A DNA stretch of 64,000 nucleotides. Source: Methylomonas subterranea (GTDB taxonomy: Bacteria > Pseudomonadota > Gammaproteobacteria > Methylococcales > Methylomonadaceae). Both the position numbers and the translations under genes were made by a program. Under the pieces are notes generated by a model, which saw nothing but the letters and a program-made list of their open reading frames with translations, made no database searches and was not told the DNA's origin. Shown piece by piece: positions 8,482-16,336 of this stretch. Each line of letters starts with the position of its first letter. The first letter of the stretch is position 1. The stretch lies in contig NZ_JANIBJ010000027.1 of the NCBI RefSeq assembly GCF_024505185.1, positions 1-64,000 on the forward strand. Reading direction: 5' to 3'.

Positions 8482-10062
8482 ATGAATACCCCTTTGGGCA
8501 ACCATAAAAAAGTCACTCGGGCGCTGATCAGCGTCTCCGACAAAACCGGCGTTTTGGAATTTTGCCGGACCCTGAACAATCTGGGCATCGAATTACTCTC
8601 CACCGGCGGCACCGCCAAGTTGCTGGCCGAACAAAACATTGCCGTTACCGAAGTATCCGATTACACCGGCTTTCCGGAAATGATGGACGGCCGGGTAAAA
8701 ACCCTGCATCCCAAAGTGCATGGCGGCATTTTGGGCCGACGCGGCATCGACGATGCCGTAATGGCGGCAAGCGGCATCCAGGCCATCGATATGGTGGTGG
8801 TGAATCTGTATCCCTTCGAACAAACCGTGGCCAATCCAGATTGCGACCTGGAAACCGCCATCGAAAACATCGACATCGGCGGACCCAGCATGATACGCGG
8901 CGCAGCCAAAAACCATAACGACGTGGCGATTGTGGTCGACCCGGCCGACTATGCCGGCATTTTGGCCGAACTGCGGGCCAATGCCGGCGCGCTCGGCCAC
9001 GATACCCGTTTCAAACTGGCCTTGAAAAGTTTCGAGCATACCGCCCGTTACGACACCATGATCGCCGCCTATTTGAGCAAGGTCGTCGCCGCCGACAATT
9101 TCCCCGACACCCTCAACCTGCAGTTTCACCGCCTGCAAAGCATGCGCTACGGCGAAAATCCGCATCAAAACGCGGCTTTTTACGGCGAGAAAAATCCGCC
9201 GGCCGGCAGCATCGCCGCCGCCAGACAACTGCAAGGCAAGGAATTGTCTTACAACAACATCGCCGATGCCGACGCGGCGCTGGAATGCGTCAAGAGTTTC
9301 GACGACCAACCGGCCTGCGTGATCGTCAAACACGCCAACCCGTGTGGCGTCGCGATTGCCGACAACATTTTCGACGCTTACAACTTGGCCTACGCCACCG
9401 ACCCGACCTCGGCCTTCGGCGGCATCATCGCCTTCAACCGCGAACTGGACGAACAAACCGCCAGCGAAATCGCCGAACGCCAATTTGTCGAAGTCATCAT
9501 CGCCCCGCTAGTCTCGGAAGGTGCGAAAGCAGCCTTGGCGAAAAAGAAAAACGTCCGCGTATTGGAAACCGGCTTTTGGGCGACGACCCCGATTCCGGCA
9601 TTGGACTTCAAACGCGTCGGCGGCGGTTTGCTGGTGCAGGATAGAGACACCGGCCGCATCGCGGCGTCGGACTTGCAAGTAGTCAGCAAGCGCGCACCGA
9701 CCGAACAGGAACTGGCCGATTTGCTGTTCGTCTGGAAAGTGGCGAAATTCGTTAAATCCAACGCCATCGTTTACGGCAAGAACGGCCAGACCATAGGCAT
9801 AGGCGCCGGCCAGATGAGCCGGGTGTATTCAGCCAAAATCGCCGGCATCAAGGCCGCCGACGAAGGTTTGGAAGTGCCGGGTTCGGTAATGGCCTCCGAC
9901 GCCTTCTTCCCGTTCCGCGACGGCATCGACGCAGCGGCGGCGGCCGGCATCACCGCCGTGATCCATCCCGGCGGCTCGATGCGCGACCAGGAAGTGATAG
10001 ACGCCGCCGACGAACATAACATCGCCATGGTGTTGACCGGCATGCGGCATTTCAGACATTAG
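8482..10062 (+). CDS. purH: Bifunctional AICAR transformylase / IMP cyclohydrolase
   Basis: This 526-aa enzyme carries out the last two steps of IMP synthesis. The N-terminal MGS-like IMP cyclohydrolase domain (about 1-200) has [20 protein letters not shown] and [13 protein letters not shown]. The C-terminal transformylase has the catalytic Lys-His pair in VKHANPCG (Lys283, His284) and the conserved RYGENPHQ and PTSAFGG segments. Length is normal for the family. GAGG lies six bases before the ATG. It follows fis by 32 bases and could be read from the same transcript. purD, which often follows, is not here. Confidence 0.97.
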   Translation: MNTPLGNHKKVTRALISVSDKTGVLEFCRTLNNLGIELLSTGGTAKLLAEQNIAVTEVSDYTGFPEMMDGRVKTLHPKVHGGILGRRGIDDAVMAASGIQAIDMVVVNLYPFEQTVANPDCDLETAIENIDIGGPSMIRGAAKNHNDVAIVVDPADYAGILAELRANAGALGHDTRFKLALKSFEHTARYDTMIAAYLSKVVAADNFPDTLNLQFHRLQSMRYGENPHQNAAFYGEKNPPAGSIAAARQLQGKELSYNNIADADAALECVKSFDDQPACVIVKHANPCGVAIADNIFDAYNLAYATDPTSAFGGIIAFNRELDEQTASEIAERQFVEVIIAPLVSEGAKAALAKKKNVRVLETGFWATTPIPALDFKRVGGGLLVQDRDTGRIAASDLQVVSKRAPTEQELADLLFVWKVAKFVKSNAIVYGKNGQTIGIGAGQMSRVYSAKIAGIKAADEGLEVPGSVMASDAFFPFRDGIDAAAAAGITAVIHPGGSMRDQEVIDAADEHNIAMVLTGMRHFRH

Positions 10063-10190
10063 AATTGAGAGTTTGAACATCGCTTACACGAATGGGGATG
10101 CCGATACGAAGCAACATTTCCATTCGCGCGCGCCGGTTTGCGCGGGTATAGTACCTCTTACGCAGAGTATATGAATCAAAGGAGCACGCC

Positions 10191-10658
10191 ATGAAAGGTA
10201 ACGAGCAAGTCATCGCCCATTTAAACGATTTGCTGGCCGGCGAACTGACCGCCATCGACCAGTATTTCATCCATTCCCGCATGTATGAAAACTGGGGCTA
10301 TAGCAAATTACACGAGCGCATAGCCCACGAGGTGCAAGACGAAACAAACCACGCCGACGCCTTGATCAAGCGCATTCTGTTTCTGGAAGGTACGCCGGAT
10401 TTATCCAAACGCCAGCCGCTCAACGTCGGCCGCGCGGTGCCGGAAATGCTGCAAAACGATCTGGCGGTGGAATTGTCGGTGATAAGCCATCTGCGCAAAG
10501 TGATGGCGTTTTGCGAAACGGCGCGGGATTATCAAACCCGCGAAATTCTGCGAGTAATGCTGGACGACACCGAACACGATCACGCCCATTGGCTGGAACA
10601 ACAGTTGGGTTTGATACAGGCCGTGGGACTGCAAAATTATCTGCAGTCGCAAATCTAG
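10191..10658 (+). CDS. bfr: Bacterioferritin lacking the haem-ligand methionine
   Basis: The 155-aa protein is a ferritin-like four-helix bundle matching bacterioferritin end to end, including the ending LGLIQAVGLQNYLQSQ. The di-iron ferroxidase ligands are all present: Glu18, Glu51, His54, Glu94, Glu128 and His131 (one residue is inserted relative to E. coli in the last helix). Position 52, the Met that coordinates the inter-subunit haem in classical Bfr, is Thr here (ETNH in place of EMKH). It should store iron but may not bind haem as a homopolymer, like the haem-less subunits of two-subunit bacterioferritins. No second bfr is present in the window. GGAG lies six bases before the ATG, and a TATAGT at 10147-10152 is a possible -10. 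Confidence 0.93.
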   Translation: MKGNEQVIAHLNDLLAGELTAIDQYFIHSRMYENWGYSKLHERIAHEVQDETNHADALIKRILFLEGTPDLSKRQPLNVGRAVPEMLQNDLAVELSVISHLRKVMAFCETARDYQTREILRVMLDDTEHDHAHWLEQQLGLIQAVGLQNYLQSQI

Positions 10659-10769
10659 GCTAAATCGGCTTGGATGGATTCAACTTACGAACAGCGTATT
10701 GCTTGCGTTTTTTCAGCCGCAAAAGGCAAGGCGAAACTGGCGCCAAGCTCCTTGGACTCGATAACCCAC

Positions 10770-10868
10770 GGATTCCGCTCCTAATAACTTCCCTATTTAT
10801 ATCCCTCACCCCGCCACTCTCCCGGAGGAAGAGGAAACAGAATGCGGAAGTTATTTTGAGCGGAATCC
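10770..10868. repeat. MITE-like element with 23-bp terminal inverted repeats
   Basis: The element is 99 bp. Its first 23 bases (10770-10792) match the reverse complement of its last 23 (10846-10868) at 21 positions. The interior holds a CCCTCACC...CTCTCCC...GGAGG motif common in intergenic repeats of this group. A related copy lies at 58274-58360. No transposase is encoded, so movement would need help in trans. Confidence 0.75.
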
Positions 10869-10922
10869 TTAGCGTGGAAAAAACCGCCGTATCCGCCTAA
10901 CTCAGCAAACAGGCGGCAAGCC

Positions 10923-11141
10923 TTACACTCTCAACAAGGCCTTGGCCAATTTTTCCGACAACTGCTCTTCGGTAAATTGCGGTTCGTTGGGCGGATACAG
11001 CTCCACCTCGTCAATTTCAAACCCGTATTCCTTACCCAAAGCGAGCATCTCCTTGATTTTGAGGCAGGCCTTCAGCTTGTCCTTCAGATCGGCATCGGCT
11101 TTGGCTTTTTCGGAAAACTCTTTTATTACTTTGATCGACAT
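10923..11141 (-). CDS. Nif11-domain small protein
   Basis: This 72-aa protein resembles the Nif11 domain: an N-terminal helix (VIKEFSEKAKADADLKDKL) and the typical ending of the domain, where a helix leads into EYGFEIDEVEL. Nif11 domains occur as small proteins in nitrogen-fixation clusters and as leader peptides of ribosomally made natural products. Here there is no GG/GA cleavage site and no Cys-rich core; the chain ends in a plain amphipathic helix, so a free-standing Nif11 protein is more likely than a precursor. No modification enzyme or nif gene is nearby. GGAG lies six bases before the ATG. The role is unknown. Confidence 0.65.
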   Translation of the reverse strand: MSIKVIKEFSEKAKADADLKDKLKACLKIKEMLALGKEYGFEIDEVELYPPNEPQFTEEQLSEKLAKALLRV

Positions 11142-11401
11142 TGATAGCTCCGTGATAAGTCAGGAAAACAAATGGAAAAAATCCATCATTTTCATAGCAA
11201 AATCGTTACCAATTTGCTTAAACGCCTTCATCAGGCATATTTTTCATGCACTTGCCCGAGCCACCATCCTTATACGGATGATTATTACCGGACAATAACA
11301 ATGGTTTTGTAGCATACCCGACAATGCCGCGCGCCGGTTTAACCCGCCCAGCCGACATGCGCAAACCGGTTGAACGGCCAAGTGGTTTCGGCGGCTTCGC
11401 C

Positions 11402-13102
11402 TTAAATTTCCGCCAACTCCAGGCCACGAAACACCGAACAACGCTTGAACACCTCCAGATCCGGTTCGAGTTGTTTTTGTTGGCAAAACTTGGCCACCAA
11501 TTTGGTCAAGCCCTTGATATCGCGCCCCGAAGCGCCGGGAAACACGCTGGCCAATTCGGGAATCAGGGTTTCCTCTACCGGCAGGGCAAATTGCTTAGTC
11601 ATCACCCGCCAGATTTTGCAACGGTCGTCATGGTCCGGCGCGTGATAACGTATCATGGCAATACAACGGGAAATGATCGCTTCATCGATATCGTCAACCC
11701 GGTTGGTGGTCATGAACAGCAAGCCGTTAAAATATTCCAGCACCCGCAAAAACACCCCCACCACCGCATTGGAGGCCAGATTGTCCGCGCGCTTTTTAAT
11801 GTAAACGTCGGCTTCGTCGATCAGCATCACCGCCCCCCAACGTTGGGCCCTGATCAAGGTCTCCTGTAGCGTTTTTTCCATCTCGGCCACATTCAAACCC
11901 AGCTGGCCGGAATGCACCCGATACAGCGGCCGCTTGATGATTTCGGAATACACTTCGGCGGTCAGGGTCTTGCCCACGCCAGCCGGCCCGGCGCACAGCA
12001 CCGTGGTACCGCCCGATTTGCCTTCCACGATATCGTCGGTCAACATGTCCATTTCGGCGGTCAGAATATCGATCAGATCGGTCTGTTCCGGCGGCAGGAT
12101 CAGCTTTTGCTTCAACTCCGGCTGGTAGACATAGGGCTGCATGTCGTCGACATGCACCCAAACATGATGGTGCAGCTCCAAATGAAAGGTCAGGATATAG
12201 CCGTGCACCGGCAGTTCGGTGAACAAACCCGCTGGAATTTCCCCTTTAAACGCCTCCACCGCCGCTTCGGTTTTGCTATCGTAGCGCATGCTTTTGCCGG
12301 CCTTGCGCAGATAGGTACCCAAAATATCGCCGGAAGCATCCAGACTCAAGGCTCGCTCGCTGATGACATTTTCGTCGTTGACCAGACGGCAGGCCCCGCC
12401 CGACGAAGACAACACCACCGTACTCTTGCGGCTCCAGTCGCTGCTGCGATGGCTGGCTGTGGGGTCCTCGGCATACACGCCGGTGCCCCAAGCGGAAAAC
12501 TGCTCGCCGTAACGGGCCCGCCAATCGAAATAACGCTCGGCGGCTTCGTCGTAGCCGGCGATCAAATCGGCGGTTTCCTTTAAATAGCCCTTGCCGGCAA
12601 ATATCTCCGGTATGGTTTTATCGGCCAAATCCTTGCTGCGTATGATCAGGGTTTCGTTGGCGATTTTGCCCCTGCTGTTGGCTTTCAGTTCCAGCAAAAT
12701 CCGCCCGGCCTCTTCCTCGCCCGGCGGGGTGTAATCCAGCCGGGTAATCAAATAAGCCAAGGTTCTGCCCGAGGGTGCGACATGAAACAGCCAGCCGCGT
12801 ATCGCCCCTTCCAGCAAATAACGGGCAATGTCCGGCAACAGCATTTCCAATTGGTCGGCGCTATAGCGCTGGTTGTTGGCCGCCATGGCCTGTTGCAGGG
12901 CTTTCAGCAGCGCCGCCTGATGCTGTAAACTCTCGCCCGCCCGCGAATAAATGCCGACCAGACTGGCAAGCTCCGCTTCGCTGAGTAGGTCGAAAGCCAC
13001 CTGTGCCTTGTTGCCCAGGCGCAATTGATCGCCAAGGGTGTGCAAGCGCGGATGTTCGCTCAACAGCGGTTCCAGATAACGTTTTTCAATCTGTAATTTC
13101 AT
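11402..13102 (-). CDS. AAA-family ATPase, function unknown
   Basis: The product is 566 aa. The C-terminal third is a AAA module: Walker A GPAGVGKT (372-379), Walker B AVMLIDEAD (about 424-432), sensor-1 TTN (465-467) and a candidate arginine finger in SRC (479). The N-terminal 350 residues are not recognisable to me and include a helical start and a beta-rich stretch. No membrane segment or protease motif is seen, so a chaperone- or remodelling-type role is possible. The frame is open to 13276, but the extra 58 residues are an antisense-like shadow of the upstream gene; the ATG at 13102 has GGAG seven bases away and follows the Fe-S gene stop by four bases, indicating a two-gene operon. Confidence 0.75.
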   Translation of the reverse strand: MKLQIEKRYLEPLLSEHPRLHTLGDQLRLGNKAQVAFDLLSEAELASLVGIYSRAGESLQHQAALLKALQQAMAANNQRYSADQLEMLLPDIARYLLEGAIRGWLFHVAPSGRTLAYLITRLDYTPPGEEEAGRILLELKANSRGKIANETLIIRSKDLADKTIPEIFAGKGYLKETADLIAGYDEAAERYFDWRARYGEQFSAWGTGVYAEDPTASHRSSDWSRKSTVVLSSSGGACRLVNDENVISERALSLDASGDILGTYLRKAGKSMRYDSKTEAAVEAFKGEIPAGLFTELPVHGYILTFHLELHHHVWVHVDDMQPYVYQPELKQKLILPPEQTDLIDILTAEMDMLTDDIVEGKSGGTTVLCAGPAGVGKTLTAEVYSEIIKRPLYRVHSGQLGLNVAEMEKTLQETLIRAQRWGAVMLIDEADVYIKKRADNLASNAVVGVFLRVLEYFNGLLFMTTNRVDDIDEAIISRCIAMIRYHAPDHDDRCKIWRVMTKQFALPVEETLIPELASVFPGASGRDIKGLTKLVAKFCQQKQLEPDLEVFKRCSVFRGLELAEI

Positions 13103-13106
13103 TTCA

Positions 13107-14495
13107 TTACTCCGACGCCGGCAGGGCCATGCATAACAGTTGGGACAGATGCAGCGGCCGGGCAAAGCCGCCGTTTGAGATTTGCTGCTGACAGGAAAAG
13201 CCGTTGCTGACCAGCAAGGCCGCGGGTTCGGCACGCAGGGCCGGAAATAGCGCCAGCTCGGCCATGGCCCTGGCATGCTCTACATGTTCGGCCTCGACGC
13301 CGAAATTGCCGGCCATGCCGCAGCAGGACGCCTCGATCAATTCGAAATCCAGACCCGGCACCTGCTTCAGCAATTTGCGCACGGACTTGATGGCACCGAC
13401 AGCCTTCTGGTGGCAATGACCGTGCAGCAGCAGGCGCGAAACATCCGGCAGAGCCTGAAAATGCAGCGTCCAGCGCCCGGCGCTTTGCTCCCTGACGATA
13501 AATTCCTCCAGCAACAGCACTTTTTCCGCCAGCTTTTGCGCCGCTTCTCCCAAGCCCAGCTTTAAGTATTCGTCGCGCAAATTCAGGATGCAGGAGGGTT
13601 CCAAGCCGACAATGCTACGCCCGGCCCGGACATGCGGCTCCAATGCTTTCAACAGGCGCCGGGCTTCCCGCGCGGCCCGGTCCGGGCGGCCGTTGGAAAA
13701 ATAAGTACGGCCGCAACACAAGGGCCGGCTGGGTTCATCGTCGGGCCGCGGCCGGGCGATATGCACCTGATAGCCGCCGGCTTTCAACAATTTTTGCGCG
13801 GCCTCGGCGGCAGCGGGATTGAAATAATGATTGAAGGTATCGACGAACAATACGACTTGCTTATCCACCGGCCCGACGGAAACCGTATCCTTGGCCGGCG
13901 ATCCGTATTGAAAGGGCTGGCGGGCGGGAACAGGCAAGCGGACTTTGGCGCCGATACCCAAAGCGACTTCCAAGGCGCGCGCCAGCCAAGCCGATCCGTT
14001 ACGCCATAACAGCAAGGGCCGCGCGACGGGCCAACAGAGTATTTTGGGTAATTCGCTCCACAAACGCCGGCGTAAACTCATGCCGTGTTGCGCCACCTGT
14101 TGGGCCAGAAATTCGGCCTTGATCAAGGCCATATCAACTTCATTTTCGCATTCGCGCTTGCAGCCCTTGCAGGACAAGCACAAATCCATCGCCTCCGCCA
14201 ATTCCGGGTCGGGATTCAAAAAGGCCTGTTCGTCCCCGGCATTCAGGGCGCTTTTTAACAGCTTGACCCGACCGCCCGGCGATAAAACCGGATTGCCGCT
14301 GATCCGGTAACTGGGACACATTACCCCTTTACCACTTTGTTCACATTGCCTGCTACCTATGCAGACGGCAACCGCCTTGGCAAAATCGGCGCCGTGTTTG
14401 GGGATATCCGCATAGGCATCTCCCATGCCGGCGTTTTCATAAGACGACCAATCCAGAAACAGTTTCATACGCATTTGACTGATGGAAAACCGCAC
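13107..14495 (-). CDS. Fe-S oxidoreductase with two CCG domains (orphan half)
   Basis: The 462-aa protein has a ferredoxin-like part and two cysteine-rich CCG domains. Cys45, Cys51 and Cys60, then Cys106/109/112/116 (CLSCKGCKREC), should hold two [4Fe-4S] clusters. CCG motifs are seen around CCGRTYF, GLEPSC, GHCHQKA and EASCCGMAGNFG, as in heterodisulfide-reductase and GlcF-like proteins. It corresponds to the C-terminal half of YdiJ-like fusion enzymes that carry an N-terminal FAD-linked oxidase; even the LDWS segment at the fusion joint is present near residue 14. No FAD half is nearby, so the electron donor is unknown. It is co-directional with the AAA ATPase, four bases downstream. Confidence 0.8.
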   Translation of the reverse strand: MRFSISQMRMKLFLDWSSYENAGMGDAYADIPKHGADFAKAVAVCIGSRQCEQSGKGVMCPSYRISGNPVLSPGGRVKLLKSALNAGDEQAFLNPDPELAEAMDLCLSCKGCKRECENEVDMALIKAEFLAQQVAQHGMSLRRRLWSELPKILCWPVARPLLLWRNGSAWLARALEVALGIGAKVRLPVPARQPFQYGSPAKDTVSVGPVDKQVVLFVDTFNHYFNPAAAEAAQKLLKAGGYQVHIARPRPDDEPSRPLCCGRTYFSNGRPDRAAREARRLLKALEPHVRAGRSIVGLEPSCILNLRDEYLKLGLGEAAQKLAEKVLLLEEFIVREQSAGRWTLHFQALPDVSRLLLHGHCHQKAVGAIKSVRKLLKQVPGLDFELIEASCCGMAGNFGVEAEHVEHARAMAELALFPALRAEPAALLVSNGFSCQQQISNGGFARPLHLSQLLCMALPASE

Positions 14496-14691
14496 TCAAG
14501 CAAAATCGACGCCAATGCGGCGGCGCTGTTTCACGGGGTTTCGGGCAAACGGCCATGTCGCAAAACCTACAAGCCGGGCAAAATGTGCGACAGTGTGCAG
14601 CGCCATCCGGCCACACCTCGTGCGCAGCGGGCCATTGCGCGTCGGCATAAACCTTGCATTATGTGGGCTTTATTCACTTCCCTGTACAGCC

Positions 14692-14988
14692 ATGAATTTA
14701 GAAGACTTAGCCAGCCGCTTTTTTATTTCCTACAGCGGCGTCAAACTGCCGTTAAAACTGGTCAACGAAATCGAAGCAGGCGGCCTCGACAACCGCAACA
14801 CTTTTTTCAAGGGCTATTACGATGAGGAAGACCGATTGGTACGTTGCGAGAAACTGGTCTACGGTGAAACCGAATTGCTGCACGTCTATGCTTACGACGA
14901 CAACGGCACCTTGCGGCAAGCCGAAATTACCGATGCCGACGGCGAAGTGACTCAGCTGAGCTTCGACGCTCAGGGCCAACCCGAGTAA
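14692..14988 (+). CDS. Small conserved protein (DUF6156-like)
   Basis: The 98-aa product begins MNLEDLASRFFISYSGVK and continues with a region rich in acidic and aromatic residues and a C-terminal pattern of short beta-strand-like segments. I associate the SYSGVKLPLKLVNE stretch with a small uncharacterised family, probably DUF6156; this is from memory. The open frame extends left to 14482, but that part is antisense to the Fe-S gene and reads as low-quality sequence, so the ATG at 14692 is preferred. There is no clear Shine-Dalgarno. A GNAT gene follows after seven bases, so the two probably form an operon. Confidence 0.65.
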   Translation: MNLEDLASRFFISYSGVKLPLKLVNEIEAGGLDNRNTFFKGYYDEEDRLVRCEKLVYGETELLHVYAYDDNGTLRQAEITDADGEVTQLSFDAQGQPE

Positions 14989-14995
14989 GCCGGGC

Positions 14996-15454
14996 ATGCC
15001 GGATTCCATTGTCATTTCGCCGGCGACCCTGGGCGACATTCCGGCGCTCTGCGAACTGCTCGGTATCCTGTTTGCCCAGGAAGCGGAATTCCAACCGGAT
15101 CAGGCCGCCCAACAGCAGGCGCTGGCACAAATCATTGCCGATTCATCCATCGGCGGCATATTCCTAGCTCGGCGCCATGAAGAAACCGCCGGCATGGTCA
15201 GCCTGCTTTACAGCGTATCGACGGCCTTGGGCGGCCGAGTGGCGACTCTGGAAGACATGGTGGTGCATCCGGATTTTCGCCATGCCGGCATAGGCTCGCG
15301 CTTGCTAAACCATGCCCAACGCTTTGCCGATCAAAACGGCTGCAAACGCATAACCCTATTGACCGACCGAAGCAATATCGCCGCCCAACGCTTTTACCGG
15401 CGGCATGGGTTTACCGATTCGGACATGCTGGCGATGCGGCTGTTGCTAAGCTAG
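14996..15454 (+). CDS. GNAT-family N-acetyltransferase
   Basis: This 152-aa protein has the GNAT fold: strand 4 LEDMVVHPDFR followed by the acetyl-CoA pyrophosphate loop HAGIGSRLL (motif A), and the C-terminal NIAAQRFYRRHGF segment (motif B). The acceptor cannot be inferred. It follows the small DUF6156-like gene closely. At the right end its stop codon overlaps, on the other strand, a 42-codon frame. Confidence 0.85.
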   Translation: MPDSIVISPATLGDIPALCELLGILFAQEAEFQPDQAAQQQALAQIIADSSIGGIFLARRHEETAGMVSLLYSVSTALGGRVATLEDMVVHPDFRHAGIGSRLLNHAQRFADQNGCKRITLLTDRSNIAAQRFYRRHGFTDSDMLAMRLLLS

Positions 15455-15579
15455 GGCAGGTATTCAGCCGGCCTAATCCCGTTCGCCAACGGGCCCAGCA
15501 GGCCGGGAAGGCTTTTCAATATCCCCTCGCCCACCTTTTTGATGGCGAAGCTCAAATTACCGACTCCCTCCGCCGCCAT
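15451..15579 (-). CDS. Possible 42-aa ORF overlapping the desaturase 3' end
   Basis: A 42-codon frame starts at the ATG at 15577-15579, inside the end of the sterol-desaturase gene but in another frame, and ends over the GNAT stop. It fills the whole gap between them. The peptide (MAAEGVGNLSFAIKKVGEGI, then a Leu/Pro-rich tail) looks amphipathic. No Shine-Dalgarno is visible, and some codons (AGG, ATA) are less favoured, so it may be a remnant or chance frame. Confidence 0.25.
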   Translation of the reverse strand: MAAEGVGNLSFAIKKVGEGILKSLPGLLGPLANGIRPAEYLP

Positions 15580-16336
15580 CTTGCGCGGATAGTCGCGACA
15601 CGTCGCGCATCATCAACATATCCCACACCCGGTCGGAGGCTCCAGGGTCAAAGCCGGTTTGACCGGCAAATTCGGCCGGATTGCGAAAGGTACCGAACAC
15701 GATATCGAATAGCGGCAGATCCGCATAATTGCCGGCATGCACACCGCGCTGATGGTGCACGGAATGGCTTTCCGGCCGCTGCAGCAAATAGCCCAGCCAA
15801 CGCGGGGTATTGACGTTGGTGTGTTGAAACACACTGCAAAACGTGGTCGCGTACAGCACCCAGGTGGCCGCCAGCGGCGTGATGCCGACCAACCAGGTCA
15901 GAATCAGACTGGCCAGTACCGTCCAACCCAGCATGTCGAGCGGGCTGAACCAGAAGGCTCCGTAACTGTCCAGCCTCTCCGCGCTGTGATGCCATTGGTG
16001 AAAGCCGCGCCACAATGGCCTGGAGCCATGCATGGCCCGATGCCACGCATAAACGCCGAATTCATACAGAAACAGGCCGGCCAAGGCTCCGCCAGCGTCG
16101 CCCAACCGCGTCAGATCGAACAACTGGCGCGACGACAGCCAGTCGCTCCACATCAGGGGCAGATAAGACGATAATAGCCAATAGCCGATAAACGCGGCGA
16201 TACCGCGTCGGCGCCAACCGCGCACCACCGGCAGGGCCCGCGCCGGACGCAAGGCTTCCCAAAGCATCAACAGCGCATACAAGGCAAACAGGGTAAGTGA
16301 AACCGGGTCCAGCAATAATTCGATAGGAGTAGGCAT
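15557..16336 (-). CDS. Sterol desaturase-family membrane hydroxylase
   Basis: The 259-aa product belongs to the fatty-acid hydroxylase superfamily of di-iron membrane enzymes. Histidine boxes are clear: HRAMH, HQWHH and HSVHH, set between about four hydrophobic segments. Such enzymes oxidise sterols, carotenoids, ether lipids or fatty acids; the substrate here is unknown. The frame is open to 16696, but that part is antisense to the GlxA gene. I chose the ATG at 16336, giving a typical N terminus (MPTPIELLLDP). This ATG overlaps the start codon of the divergent regulator (16335), so the regulator may control this gene. Confidence 0.85.
   Translation of the reverse strand: MPTPIELLLDPVSLTLFALYALLMLWEALRPARALPVVRGWRRRGIAAFIGYWLLSSYLPLMWSDWLSSRQLFDLTRLGDAGGALAGLFLYEFGVYAWHRAMHGSRPLWRGFHQWHHSAERLDSYGAFWFSPLDMLGWTVLASLILTWLVGITPLAATWVLYATTFCSVFQHTNVNTPRWLGYLLQRPESHSVHHQRGVHAGNYADLPLFDIVFGTFRNPAEFAGQTGFDPGASDRVWDMLMMRDVSRLSAQDGGGGSR

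Noticed and set aside
10670-10900. 76-codon + strand frame
   Set aside because: It runs across the MITE-like element and is explained by the repeat.
11142-11300. Sigma-54 promoter before the Nif11 gene
   Set aside because: A GG...GC pair in TGGCTCGGGCAAGTGC is one base off the required spacing, so it is not supported.
13107-13276. Extended N terminus of the AAA ATPase
   Set aside because: The extra 58 residues lie over the 3' end of the Fe-S gene in another frame and have no good ribosome site; the ATG at 13102 does.
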